Shown: positions 18,300-27,417 of the stretch, one piece after another | Layout of the letters: each line of letters starts with the position of its first letter | How positions within the stretch are numbered: the stretch's first letter is position 1 | From: Crocinitomicaceae bacterium | Lineage (GTDB): Bacteria; Bacteroidota; Bacteroidia; Flavobacteriales_D; Crocinitomicaceae | Assembly (NCBI GenBank): GCA_022447585.1 | Contig: JAKVAR010000006.1 | Coordinates: forward strand, 1-64,000 | Direction of reading: 5' to 3' | Length of the DNA: 64,000 nucleotides | Translations under genes and position numbers: made by a program | The notes under the pieces: generated by a model | The model's input: only the letters and a program-made list of their open reading frames with translations | What the model was told of the DNA's origin: nothing | Database searches by the model: none

Positions 18300-20057
18300 A
18301 TGAGTAGTGGAGATGTTGGATTAGATTCAGACATATGGGCAACTGAAAGCACAGTTTCTGCGCAGAGATTAGCGTCATCAGAATTTATGGCGAGAGATAA
18401 AGAAGAAGTACGATTGAACACTGTTGTTTATTGTGATTCGTCTGCCGATAAACAAATGCTCAGACTTAGTCATGTATTTTTTCGCGATCTTGATGGCGAT
18501 GATGACTATAATTCTTCAATTGATAGAGAAACAATTAAAACAAAGACTTATGTTTTCGTTTCAAAAGATGCCAGTTATTTAGACAAATTATTCAACAAAG
18601 TAACACCTGAACGCAATGAATTGGTTTTGTTTCTCGAGGATAATCAAGGAGATTTATTGAGTGATGTTTCCGCTCATGTAAAGTTAGGAAATGGATTCAA
18701 TTATGCAGGACGTAGAGAAACTTTGGCAGATAGTTTGGAAGAATCAGAACGAATACAAGAATTGGATAGTCAACTTGATGAATTTAATTTAGGTCTAAGT
18801 GCTCACCAAATTGCGACTCTTATTAGAGAGGGAGAACTTAAAAGCGTAACTATGAGAGTTGTAGATTTTATTATGCAACTTTCAAATTTAGGTGATGTAT
18901 TATTAGCTGATGCATTTGAATTAATCGGAAATGGTTTATTGAAAGGTACAGAACTGATAAGAAATTATGTTAAATTTCAAAATCATCATTGGGATCCAAA
19001 TGCTGAATGGAATGAAGAGGAAAAAGGAGAAAAACCAACTTTTTCTCCTGTTTTATTTAGTCTACAAGATTCCGCTATTGATGTTCTTGAAGAAATTAAT
19101 TCTGAAGTCTTAGATGACTTAGAGAATAAAATGCGTGAATTGATCTCTGGTAAATCATCAAAACTAAAAACTAATCTAAATGAACTTGCAACAAATACTG
19201 TGTTACATGATAAAGTACCTGATGGATTTGTTTATGTAATGGAGTATTTAATTGATGGTGTTTCCAAAATAGAAACAGCAATTCTTGAAGCAATCGTTTC
19301 TATACCATCCTTGTTTGCTCAAGTCGGAAAAAAGGTACTTGCAGCTATAAATGCCTTTTTTTGTGGTTTGTGGAACAGTTTAGTTGAAGCAATTTTGGGA
19401 CTAGTTGATTTGGTAGGATATTTATTTCTATTGGGTGCAGCGAAAGGTCATTTTTTCAGAGACTATAGCGGAAATACTTCAAAAATTAGAGAAATGATTG
19501 ATGAAGCGATTCAAGCTGTCATAAATTTCAATTATTCTACTTTTCTATCAGGAATTATTTCTACTGTGCGTGCATTTAATTTCCCATCAATTTCTGGAAT
19601 TATTAGCATAGAAAAGGTTTGCTATGGACTTGGAGCTATTACAGGATTTATCATCGAAATTTTAGTAGACATTTTCATTTCAGGGGGAACAAAAGCAATA
19701 GTTAGTGTTGGTAATAAATTGGGCAATTGGGGGAAACGAATATTTGAAATAATAAAGCGTGTTTTAACCCAGTCTATCGGTAAAACTGGTAAAGAAGCAG
19801 GAACAGCGATATTTAGATCAATTATGGCTGTAATTAATTTTATTAAATCAGGTGCAACTAAGGTTCTTGAAGGAATCAAAATGATTTTTAGAGAAATAGG
19901 TTTATTGGCAAAGTACACTCGAGATCAGATTGACGATATTTTACGTAAAATTGGCATGACTTCTGATCAATATGATGTATTAGAAGATGGAGGGTATTTA
20001 CTCCGAAATTTTGATGAAGTACTTGGAAAATGTTCCTTTTGTAAAATTCCAGTTTAA
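18300..20057 (+). CDS. Toxin-associated protein with hydrophobic helical half
   Basis: A 585-residue protein, starting ATG at 18300, one base after the previous stop. No signal peptide. The first 130 residues are beta-rich (RLSHVFFRDLDGDDDY, ELVLFLEDNQGDLL). Residues about 300-550 are rich in amphipathic and hydrophobic helices with Gly/Ala/Ile (such as GAITGFIIEILVDIF and KIFLEGIK-like segments), like the translocation or pre-toxin regions of polymorphic toxins. It ends FCKIPV, and the TAA overlaps the ATG of the nuclease gene in a TAATG junction, implying translational coupling. It may be the N-terminal half of a toxin that is encoded in two pieces. No family recognised. Confidence 0.7.
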   Translation: MSSGDVGLDSDIWATESTVSAQRLASSEFMARDKEEVRLNTVVYCDSSADKQMLRLSHVFFRDLDGDDDYNSSIDRETIKTKTYVFVSKDASYLDKLFNKVTPERNELVLFLEDNQGDLLSDVSAHVKLGNGFNYAGRRETLADSLEESERIQELDSQLDEFNLGLSAHQIATLIREGELKSVTMRVVDFIMQLSNLGDVLLADAFELIGNGLLKGTELIRNYVKFQNHHWDPNAEWNEEEKGEKPTFSPVLFSLQDSAIDVLEEINSEVLDDLENKMRELISGKSSKLKTNLNELATNTVLHDKVPDGFVYVMEYLIDGVSKIETAILEAIVSIPSLFAQVGKKVLAAINAFFCGLWNSLVEAILGLVDLVGYLFLLGAAKGHFFRDYSGNTSKIREMIDEAIQAVINFNYSTFLSGIISTVRAFNFPSISGIISIEKVCYGLGAITGFIIEILVDIFISGGTKAIVSVGNKLGNWGKRIFEIIKRVLTQSIGKTGKEAGTAIFRSIMAVINFIKSGATKVLEGIKMIFREIGLLAKYTRDQIDDILRKIGMTSDQYDVLEDGGYLLRNFDEVLGKCSFCKIPV

Positions 20058-21025
20058 TGAAAGTACGAGACTTTTTACACCAAAACATTCCAACATGTTT
20101 ATTTGTACGTTATACTTGGATACTACCATTGTTTATACCCAAGTTACATATTTATAAGCCTACACTATTTCCATTTCTTTGTTATGATATTATATTGACA
20201 GTTGATGGCAAAAGAATAATAAAAATTGATGGTATCAAAATTTTCAAAGAAGGGAGCGACCCAGATGCATTCAATAAATTTCATAAAAATTTAAAAAGAA
20301 AGCGTATAGCATACCTAGAAGAACGTGCAGAAACTTTACGAAAAGTATTAGGCCCAGATGGTTTGGCACAATTACAAAGATCCGGATTGCAAGTTCGTTT
20401 TTGGAGAAATCAATATGTATTAACTGACGAGGCTGGAAATATTTTAATTCGCCGCAATGCAGATACAGTACGTGACTTTTTAATCATCCATGATTTAGAC
20501 AAGTACAGCAAAATGCAAATTTATGGTAGGTTAATTGCAGACAGACTTTCTCCGCATAGTTTCTTGTCTAAAAAAGCATTTGATCCTTCAAAACCAGCGC
20601 TTCGAGAAGCAAAATTAGATATACGCCCGACTGAAAGAGGTTTAAGTCCTGATTTTAGACAAGTTATGGACACTTCTGGAAGAACACCAAGAAAAGTAGA
20701 TGGGGTTCTTTACAAGAAAGATGGAGTAGAATTAGGAGACGTGCAAATTACCCTTGGTGGCTCGGACACAATTGATTTTAGAGCAGCGAATAAAGCTGCC
20801 GGTCTTTGCCCAAAACGTGCATGTAAAACGCCTAAAGGCTACACCTGGCACCATTTAGATGATTTTGATCCTAGAACTGGGAAGTGTACAATGCAATTGG
20901 TAAAATCAGAATATCATATACTTACCAGCCCTCATATAGGAGGCGCCAGTTTATGGAGTGCCTTTCACCTAGAAAAATATAAGGAAAGAGCATTAGCTGT
21001 GATGTTAGGAGGAATAGCTAATTAA
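20057..21025 (+). CDS. Toxin with C-terminal WHH-type HNH nuclease domain
   Basis: A 322-residue protein. The C-terminal 100 residues carry GYTWHHLDDFDPRTGKCTMQ, LVKSEYH and HIGGASLWSAF, the pattern of the WHH/GHE group of the HNH/endonuclease VII superfamily found at the tips of polymorphic toxins. The metal-binding His pair is WHH; CTMQLV and the downstream H-x-GG follow as expected. The first 60 residues are unusually rich in aromatic and proline residues; the rest to about 230 is a basic helical linker. Start ATG at 20057 overlaps the stop before it. The SUKH gene follows 9 nt later. DNase activity is family-based inference. Confidence 0.8.
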   Translation: MKVRDFLHQNIPTCLFVRYTWILPLFIPKLHIYKPTLFPFLCYDIILTVDGKRIIKIDGIKIFKEGSDPDAFNKFHKNLKRKRIAYLEERAETLRKVLGPDGLAQLQRSGLQVRFWRNQYVLTDEAGNILIRRNADTVRDFLIIHDLDKYSKMQIYGRLIADRLSPHSFLSKKAFDPSKPALREAKLDIRPTERGLSPDFRQVMDTSGRTPRKVDGVLYKKDGVELGDVQITLGGSDTIDFRAANKAAGLCPKRACKTPKGYTWHHLDDFDPRTGKCTMQLVKSEYHILTSPHIGGASLWSAFHLEKYKERALAVMLGGIAN

Positions 21026-21034
21026 TATGTGAAA

Positions 21035-21463
21035 ATGAATACAACAACTGATTTTGAAAGACGAATAAACGATCGTGAATTAAGAAAATTTGAAGAAGAC
21101 CATGGTGAATTACCACAGGAGTTTAAGCAATTTATGCTTAGAAACAATGGAGGTTACCCTAATCGAACCAAGCATGTTACAGACACCGAAGTGGTTTATT
21201 TACAAAGAATTTTTAGTATTAAACATGGCGCACTTACAATTGAACATATAATAGATGTTTTCTCAGATCCAGAATTCCCACTGCCAGAAGGGACAATTCC
21301 ATTTGGCATAGATCCAACCGGAAATCTATTTATGTTTAAAGGAAATTCCGTTTGTATATATTTCCAAAACGACAATAATCCTGCACTATATAAACTTTCT
21401 GATTCTTTTAATTCATTTATGGAAACTCTTCAAGACGAAGTAGATGAAGAATTTGAATTGTAA
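21035..21463 (+). CDS. SUKH (SMI1/KNR4) immunity protein
   Basis: A 142-residue acidic protein. SUKH hallmarks: FEEDHGELPQEFKQFMLRNN at the N-terminus ('E..hg..LP..Y..Fl...NGG'), GGYP, then IPFGIDPTGNLFMFK in the middle and a final acidic helix (SFNSFMETLQDE). A GTG at 21029 is in frame too; ATG 21035 is preferred. Its position directly after a WHH-nuclease gene is the classic toxin-immunity arrangement, since SUKH proteins bind and block such nucleases. It is the best-supported functional link in the cluster. Confidence 0.85.
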   Translation: MNTTTDFERRINDRELRKFEEDHGELPQEFKQFMLRNNGGYPNRTKHVTDTEVVYLQRIFSIKHGALTIEHIIDVFSDPEFPLPEGTIPFGIDPTGNLFMFKGNSVCIYFQNDNNPALYKLSDSFNSFMETLQDEVDEEFEL

Positions 21464-21720
21464 CAACAATGATTAATTTGCTTTTAGAATTATAGGTATT
21501 CACAATTATCAGTTTTTTTGATTTGTCTTGTAATGCAATTTTCAATACTAATTACGTCTTGTTTTCTCAAGAAAATTGCTAAATTCTTCCAGGTGTCGAA
21601 AGACTATCATGACAAGAACTCAAAAGTCAAAAATAGTTGGATAAAATGGAAAACGAATGGTAAACTGCTTGTAAACATTCTACTCCTATGTTGAACAAAA
21701 GAAAAACACACTAGGCACAA

Positions 21721-21780
21721 CAATACCTATAAGCAATGCCCTGCGGGACAGTGCTTATAGCAAAATCGTTAAACACAACC
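21721..21780 (+). other. attC-like site I
   Basis: A perfect 9-bp inverted repeat (ctataagca 21727-21735 with tgcttatag 21752-21760) surrounds a loop containing a small ccctgcggg hairpin. It is followed by the core cgttaaacacaacc, with gttaaac fitting the integron GTTRRRY consensus exactly. The methyltransferase ATG is about 20 nt beyond. Confidence 0.5.
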
Positions 21781-21789
21781 AAAACTACG

Positions 21790-22626
21790 ATGGATAAATA
21801 CAATAGTACTTGCGAATTAGTTAATACTTATGAGATTTTAGAACATATCATGGGGATTGAAGGTTTACACCCCCACTCCCTAACTACCATTAACAACCTA
21901 TTTAATGTAATTGCGAAACATACCAAGGACCAAATTGGCATAATACTCGACATTGGTTGCGGTAGTGGTTCTGGAACTCATAAACTAGCTAAAAAATTAT
22001 CAGAAAACGTATCAGTTATTGGAATTGATATCAACGAATCATCCATCAATAAAGCAAAGTCTAACTATTCTGAAATTGACGGCCTTAGTTTTTACCATGG
22101 CACCTTGGAAGCATTTCAAAAAGAGAATTCAGAAATGAACATTATTGGTATAATAGCTGTTTCGGTAAGTATGTTCTTACCTAACACTATTGATTTCTAT
22201 AGAACTTCGGAAGAAATTTTATCTGAAAATGGAATATTTATTGACGCTCCTTTTGTTTTCAAGTTTTCTTCCGTTAGTGAAAAGTTAAAACATAAAACCT
22301 ACTCTGTTTGTGGTTGTAATATGAAAATGGAAACAACTGAACATTTGAAAAACAATTTACAAAAATTAGGGTTTACCAATATCACAGCAGAAGAGAAGGA
22401 ATTCGAATTAATGGATCTAAAAACTCTTTCTAAAGACTATACAATTAGGCAATTACTTTCCAATTTCAGGCGAAAAACATTTACTCTCCCTGCCCCTTTA
22501 AAAGGTCATACTTCTTGGTACATTTTACGAAGAACCTTAAATATTTTTGCCTTTTTCATTAGAAATAGGAGCCAATTTGGTGCAGCTATAATAATAGGAA
22601 TTAAAACTGTGGCTAAGAGCAAATAA
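21790..22626 (+). CDS. SAM-dependent methyltransferase
   Basis: A 278-residue class I methyltransferase. Motif I is LDIGCGSGSGTH (about 53-64); the acidic residue ending strand 2 is in VIGIDINES; motif IV is near IIGIIAVSVSMFLP. The C-terminal part (residues 180-278) is a family-specific region with a hydrophobic stretch. Substrate unknown. The start at 21790 (MDKYNSTCEL) was preferred over an upstream ATG that lies inside the attC-like hairpin. It is flanked by site I and site J, so it appears to be a one-gene cassette. Confidence 0.8.
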   Translation: MDKYNSTCELVNTYEILEHIMGIEGLHPHSLTTINNLFNVIAKHTKDQIGIILDIGCGSGSGTHKLAKKLSENVSVIGIDINESSINKAKSNYSEIDGLSFYHGTLEAFQKENSEMNIIGIIAVSVSMFLPNTIDFYRTSEEILSENGIFIDAPFVFKFSSVSEKLKHKTYSVCGCNMKMETTEHLKNNLQKLGFTNITAEEKEFELMDLKTLSKDYTIRQLLSNFRRKTFTLPAPLKGHTSWYILRRTLNIFAFFIRNRSQFGAAIIIGIKTVAKSK

Positions 22627-22664
22627 ATGGCATTAAAACGACCGTTTATTCAAACCGTTGGGCT
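22606..22664 (+). other. attC-like site J, near copy of site A
   Basis: Bases 22621-22660 match 51-90 in 37 of 40 positions, including the whole loop and the caaaccgttg core. The differences fall in the stem: one A-T pair became G-C by changes on both arms and another C-G became T-G. This supports a selected stem structure. It begins within the last codons of the methyltransferase gene. Confidence 0.6.
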
Positions 22665-22826
22665 TCTCATATATGAATAAAAAAGTCCCCATATTAATTA
22701 TATATCCTACTTTCGGCAGAGTTTACCTTTACCTACATTCAAGTTTCCACAAGAATTTATTTTTGAAAACCGATTACATCTAAAAGTAGATTTTCTTTTG
22801 ATTGTGAAATATACTTTAAAAGTATT

Positions 22827-24044
22827 CTACTCGATGATTAGCTTTGATCGTCTTAGCTGTCCATTCTTCAATTTTTCATGGAGAAAATAGATTCCAGATT
22901 CAACAGAATTGAGATCGAAATTCTGTGTTTCGGGCTGATTGACTGATTGTTCAATGATGAGCTGTCCGGAACTTGAATAAATACCAATCGTTTCAGTGTT
23001 ACGTGCGATTCTTACTGAAAACTTACCATTGTTTGGGTTAGGAAAAATTGATATTTGATCCTCCAGAATACTGCTTACTCCGAGACCCAATGATACGTTT
23101 TTGTAGACAAGCGCATGGGATCCAGAGATAAAAGGAGTACCGCTTGGCGTGCAATCAATCTGATAAAAACCTTTCTCCATTCCGATCATTGGATGATTTT
23201 CATCATTTACCCAACTGGTGCCACCATCCATTGTCCTGAGTATAACAGGCTTCGTGACGCACGAGCCATTTGAGCAATCTAATCCGCCAACTACATACCC
23301 ATTCATTGGACTGCTGAAGAATATATCCGACAGTTTGTAGTTAATGAAAGTACTTTGCCAGAAACTGAAAGTCAAGCCGCCATCTACTGTTATTCCTATC
23401 TCACCTGAATTCGTGATACAGTATCCATTAATAACATCTTTGAAATAGATTCGTCTGATCATCGGTTGATAAATTGCCTCCCAGCTATTTCCTCCGTCAA
23501 TGGTTCTGTACAAGTAATAATCTGTACTTGTTGCGAAGCCAATTTGCGCGTCAATGAATTGCAGGTCATTAATGTTTTCTGTTGTAGGCAGGTTGATAAC
23601 CGTCCAGCTTTGTCCTGAATCGATGGTTTTGATAATGGTGCCGTTCCAAGTACCGAAATACCCAACTTGTTCGGTTGGCCAACTCATGGATGAGTATTCT
23701 TCAAGATTACGTTCACTGGTCCAAGTTGCTCCACCATTACTTGTCTTGTAAATATTACCTGTAGTCGAATTTCCCGAGGATGTGGCTAGCCAGCCGTTGT
23801 TTTCGTTGTGAAAATGGATCGAGTTAATCCAATCATTGGAGCCGATTGGCACTATTTCCCAATTGGAACCAGCATCTGTTGTTTTAACGAGTGATCCACC
23901 GTAACCTCCGGCGAAAATAATGTTGTCTGTGACTGCTTCAATGGCATAAAGATGATAGCTTGCGGGTGTGTTCATATCAGACCATTGCGAATAAGAATCC
24001 AAAGCAAATGTGATCGACACTAGAATAATTAGTACTGTTTTCAT
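22827..24044 (-). CDS. T9SS-secreted YCF48/BNR-type beta-propeller protein
   Basis: A 405-residue protein with a signal peptide ending DSYSQ. Six or more propeller repeats carry the [S/T]xDGGxxW-type signature: KTTDAGSNWEIV, KTSNGGATWTSE, KTIDSGQSWTVI, RTIDGGNSWEAI, VTVDGGLTFSFW and RTMDGGTSWVND. The C-terminal 75 residues are a type A sorting domain (ISIFPNPNNGKFSV, ending SKLIIE). These proteins are exported by type IX secretion; ligand unknown. On the same strand as the lipoprotein gene behind it, 68 nt away. Confidence 0.85.
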   Translation of the reverse strand: MKTVLIILVSITFALDSYSQWSDMNTPASYHLYAIEAVTDNIIFAGGYGGSLVKTTDAGSNWEIVPIGSNDWINSIHFHNENNGWLATSSGNSTTGNIYKTSNGGATWTSERNLEEYSSMSWPTEQVGYFGTWNGTIIKTIDSGQSWTVINLPTTENINDLQFIDAQIGFATSTDYYLYRTIDGGNSWEAIYQPMIRRIYFKDVINGYCITNSGEIGITVDGGLTFSFWQSTFINYKLSDIFFSSPMNGYVVGGLDCSNGSCVTKPVILRTMDGGTSWVNDENHPMIGMEKGFYQIDCTPSGTPFISGSHALVYKNVSLGLGVSSILEDQISIFPNPNNGKFSVRIARNTETIGIYSSSGQLIIEQSVNQPETQNFDLNSVESGIYFLHEKLKNGQLRRSKLIIE

Positions 24045-24112
24045 GTGGTTAAGAATTTGGTATGCTTAATAAAGTCATTTGATCGGAAAAGAACAATTGA
24101 ATGTGCGCATTC

Positions 24113-25039
24113 CTAAGGTAAATTAAGTTCTTTTCTGTAGCTAGAATCAGCGACAGAATTTCTGTTCCAGTAGTCTGTATTTATCGATTGCATTCGGGTC
24201 GCAGTCGTTGTGAGAAGTTGACGGTTACCTCCATATCCACTGTAATTTTGTTCTGTCCAACCAACAATTTTGTGTGGGTGTGCTTGTTCGTATTCGATTA
24301 CAAGCGTTCGACTTAGCTCTGGATATTCGATGGTGTAGAAGGTTGAACTTTCTCCATTTTTTGATGAAATATTACAAGAATAAGGTTTGTATTCGATGTG
24401 TAATAAACGAGTTGCGGCTAATGATGGATACATTGAATTTCGGCCGGTTGGTGGATTTTCTCTGAGACGGATAATCGTCCAAATGTCATCTTCCATCAAT
24501 GCAGCCACTGATTTCGTCATATCTTGTGTTTCTCCTTCGAAATATGAATCCACTTTTACTCCAAAATGACCATTCTGAGGATTTTGAACCTCCATGTAGG
24601 TATGTCCGCACCACTCTTGACTGCTGGAAGACACTTTGATGGAATGATCTCCTTTTTTGAATGGAAGGAATGAGCTCGTCATGATGGAGTATGGATAAAT
24701 ACCAGTATTGAATTTTCTCGTCTGATTTAATTTCAACACTGAAACGTTGTCTTTACCTGGTGTATCTGCCTTCACGTAATTTGCCGTTGAAAAAGGTTCG
24801 GTTACGAATACAAAGGTCGCTGTTCCTTCGTGGATTTCTCCGTAACGCGCTTGTTGGAGATTGTAGCTGGTAATCTCGGCTTTGTTGTGATACCAGTAAT
24901 CCGCATCTTCCTGAGAAGATATTCCTGTTTTGGTTGATACCTTCTGCAAATTCTCTGTGTCTGCCAGAATATTCATCGCTGTGCGTTCGCATCCGAGGAA
25001 GAAAAAAGAGATGCTTGTAACAATCAATAGCTGTTTCAT
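24113..25039 (-). CDS. Lipoprotein of a family often mislabelled 'Maf-like'
   Basis: A 308-residue predicted lipoprotein (lipobox FFLGC at about 16). It carries the conserved DYWYHNKAEITSYNLQQARYG and GTATFVFVTEPFS segments of a Bacteroidota family that databases often call 'septum formation inhibitor Maf-related' without experimental basis. The mature protein is beta-rich. The start ATG at 25039 is chosen over a longer frame that lacks a signal. Role unknown; no Maf-like pyrophosphatase motifs are seen. Confidence 0.7.
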   Translation of the reverse strand: MKQLLIVTSISFFFLGCERTAMNILADTENLQKVSTKTGISSQEDADYWYHNKAEITSYNLQQARYGEIHEGTATFVFVTEPFSTANYVKADTPGKDNVSVLKLNQTRKFNTGIYPYSIMTSSFLPFKKGDHSIKVSSSSQEWCGHTYMEVQNPQNGHFGVKVDSYFEGETQDMTKSVAALMEDDIWTIIRLRENPPTGRNSMYPSLAATRLLHIEYKPYSCNISSKNGESSTFYTIEYPELSRTLVIEYEQAHPHKIVGWTEQNYSGYGGNRQLLTTTATRMQSINTDYWNRNSVADSSYRKELNLP

Positions 25040-25079
25040 GTTGTACGTGTGTTTGTTTTTTTCTTTAACGATTTTTATG

Positions 25080-25403
25080 ATGAATCGTTCACAAGGTTCA
25101 ATTCCTGAAGTTACGCATTTTTCATCACACAAAATTCAGTCGTTCGAAGCTGTGATTGAGCACTTGTTGGTCATTTACTTCCAGCCAGTTATTCATAATT
25201 TTGGCAATAAGAACATTTATGAAAAAGAATGTTCCCAAGGGTTTATTTTGGCTTGTGAATTGTTTATCAATTTTTCAGCTGAAATGAATAAAAATAAATT
25301 TATGGATGGGATTAGAACAAATGATATTAGATTACCGAAAGAGATATTTGTTCAATTTTACGAGTATTTTGATAAATGTAAGTGTACTGCCGAACAGAAA
25401 TAA
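25080..25403 (+). CDS. Small uncharacterised protein, start uncertain
   Basis: About 107 codons. The C-terminal half reads protein-like (FGNKNIYEKECSQGFILACE, then NFSAEMNKNKFMDGIR). The N-terminal half overlaps the promoter region of the divergent lipoprotein gene and may not be coding. No family is recognised. It ends just before attC-like site K, so it may be a truncated cassette gene. Confidence 0.35.
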   Translation: MNRSQGSIPEVTHFSSHKIQSFEAVIEHLLVIYFQPVIHNFGNKNIYEKECSQGFILACELFINFSAEMNKNKFMDGIRTNDIRLPKEIFVQFYEYFDKCKCTAEQK

Positions 25404-25404
25404 A

Positions 25405-25487
25405 ACAGTCTAAAACACTCCCTAAAATACATAAATCTAGCCCATACAAACCGTTTTTAAGTATTTTAGTGTTACCGTTAGAATTAA
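25405..25487 (+). other. attC-like site K
   Basis: Inverted repeat ctaaaatac (25422-25430) with gtattttag (25461-25469), extended by aaca/tgtt after an unpaired 4-nt bulge (ctcc) on one arm, like the extrahelical bases of attC sites. It closes with accgttagaattaataaatg. The loop also contains caaaccgtt. Confidence 0.5.
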
Positions 25488-25506
25488 TAAATGTCAACTC
25501 AAAACA

Positions 25507-26270
25507 AATATCAACATATCGACTCAAAGACAGGATGTAGTAATTACGGATGTAACTGATCCATTAGCTGATTTGGCTAACCTGTCAGACATAAACGATG
25601 AATGTGAAGTAACACCACCGGCACCGACGGGAACAGATAACTGTTCTGGAGTAATAACTGGAACTGGAACTCCCGATGTCTCTTTCCAATTAAAGCGTCT
25701 GGTACAACAACTATTACATGGAATTATGATGATGGTAATGGAAACATATCAACTCAAACACAGGAAGTAATTATTACTCCAATTAATATTAACACATCGA
25801 CAACACCGAACGCAACAGATTATAAGATTAGCGCAGATGCTTCAGGATATAACTATCAATGGATCGAAAACTGTTAAACAACAAACGACGTACTAAGTGG
25901 CGAGATAAACCAATCGTTCACGCCTGCTAGTAACGGAACGTATGCTGTCATTATCGACAACGGAACATGTTCTCACACTTCTGATTGTATTGTGATTGAT
26001 GATTTAGGTATTGAGATTAATGACTTCGGTTCAACCTTTAAGGTATATCCAAATCCAACATTCGGAAATTTATCTGTCGAACTTGGAAATGTATACAATG
26101 AAACTACTGTAAAAGTATATAATGCGCTTGGTCAAGTTTTAGTGAATGAATCATTCGGCTCGACAGATACTCTAAGCATTCAGATTGCTGGTACGACGGG
26201 AATGTATATTCTTGAAATCAAAACAGAAGTAGGAAAATCTGCTAAGATTCGAGTAATAAAGAGTAAATAA
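25507..26270 (+). pseudogene. HYR-domain/T9SS protein, 5'-truncated with frameshift and nonsense
   Basis: The remnant starts inside a HYR domain (STQRQDVVITDVTDPLADL, then NDECEVTPPAPTGTDNCSG). A frameshift near 25685 leads to SGTTTITWNYDDGNGN and STQTQEVIITP, another HYR edge. An in-frame TAA at 25876 follows WIENC. The rest (SFTPASNGTYAVII, then VYPNPTFGNLSVELG and a final KSAKIRVIKSK) is an Ig-like segment and a type A sorting domain. The intact C-terminal ORF (from 25992) is therefore only the tail of a once much larger surface protein. Confidence 0.75.
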
Positions 26271-26471
26271 AACAATTGTTCACTTAACTGATTGAAAAGG
26301 GAAGGGAAAAACTTTGACGTTTTCTGAATTAACAATTACACTCCGGAAAGAGACCAAAGGTAAAGCGCTATTTAAGGAATTGCATAACAGAACATCATGA
26401 TTCATGCCGGAAAGTGTTATATTCGAGAGGTCGCACGAAAACATAGCTTCGGACCGTTAGCAAGAATAAAA

Positions 26472-27077
26472 ATGAACAGGATTCTATTAAACTTATTATT
26501 AATATTCAGCGTAAATATTGTATCTGCGCAATTACCAGAATGCGCAAAACAAAAATGTGACTCAATTCTTAAAGCTGAGCTCGGAGAGAATATTTATACA
26601 CGCTGTGTTATTTATATTGGATATGAATGCACTCAAAAGTTGGATACGAGAATGGATAATCCTTGTGGCGCTGAATCCAGACACTCGTATAGAGTAAGAT
26701 ATAAATTCAATTTCCCAAACCAAGAAAATGCAACTTTTAATTTAGAGTTTTATTGTGCGGGTTATTATGGAAAGATGCATGTACAATCAGAAAATTTTAC
26801 CCGCAAAAACCAAAGTGATTTACCTAAAGATTTTAGAGATAAGGGGCTGGAGATTCTTGATTTTGAAATAATTAAAAAGAAAGCAAAAAAAGAGAACCCT
26901 AAAGTCAACGGAGACGGAGATTTAGCATTAGATCGGGATCGAATTTATTGGGTGTTTTCAGGTAGAGAACCATATATAAACCCAAAAGGAATTGGGGATG
27001 AGGCAATGATGGTACACACGGTAACCGTTGACCCTTATACTGGAGATATTATTTCTAGCTCAAGCAGAAGGCATTAG
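26472..27077 (+). CDS. Small secreted protein with PepSY-like end, unknown function
   Basis: A 201-residue protein with a signal peptide ending IVSAQ. The body has several cysteines (CAKQKCDSIL, GYECTQK, NPCGAE, FYCAGYY) and ends VDPYTGDIISSSS, the type of ending seen in PepSY-like domains (weak similarity). The start ATG at 26472 was chosen over one 25 codons upstream, which would precede the signal peptide. Directly before it the sequence accgttagcaag looks like an attC-type core, so it may be a cassette gene. Confidence 0.6.
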   Translation: MNRILLNLLLIFSVNIVSAQLPECAKQKCDSILKAELGENIYTRCVIYIGYECTQKLDTRMDNPCGAESRHSYRVRYKFNFPNQENATFNLEFYCAGYYGKMHVQSENFTRKNQSDLPKDFRDKGLEILDFEIIKKKAKKENPKVNGDGDLALDRDRIYWVFSGREPYINPKGIGDEAMMVHTVTVDPYTGDIISSSSRRH

Positions 27078-27132
27078 GCAAAAGTCCATTGATACATTAA
27101 TAGAGTGATTTAACCGCCCTGAGGGCGAGAAA

Positions 27133-27417
27133 GAGGTTTGGCTGGAAAGTTATCATTTAGCGGAAGATATGACCTTTACCTATTTTCAAGTTTAGGGTTG
27201 GACTAATACAATAAAGTCGAGTGAAATTTTACATAAATGTAAGCCAAATCGTAATTTTTGGAACAGTGAGTTAATGCATGCTGAAATTCTGTTCGAAATG
27301 AGACAAGAAAATGACTCGCTTGAGTATTTCAAAGTATCGGACCAAAAGTATACTGGAAAAGTTTGGAACAAAACACGTGACATGAAATATCTCCAATTAT
27401 TTAAGAAGAAAAAATGA
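27133..27417 (+). pseudogene. Nonsense-interrupted gene remnant, unknown family
   Basis: One frame runs from 27109 to the TGA at 27415 with a single internal TAG at 27193. It reads EVWLESYHLAEDMTFTYFQV, stop, GWTNTIKSSEILHKCKPNRN and on to MKYLQLFKKKK. The composition is protein-like throughout. There is no start codon in the expected place. It is probably a decayed single-domain gene. Confidence 0.5.

Noticed and set aside
24113..25039. Maf-type nucleotide pyrophosphatase
   Set aside because: The name is used for this lipoprotein family in databases, but no Maf active-site motif is present and the protein has a lipobox.
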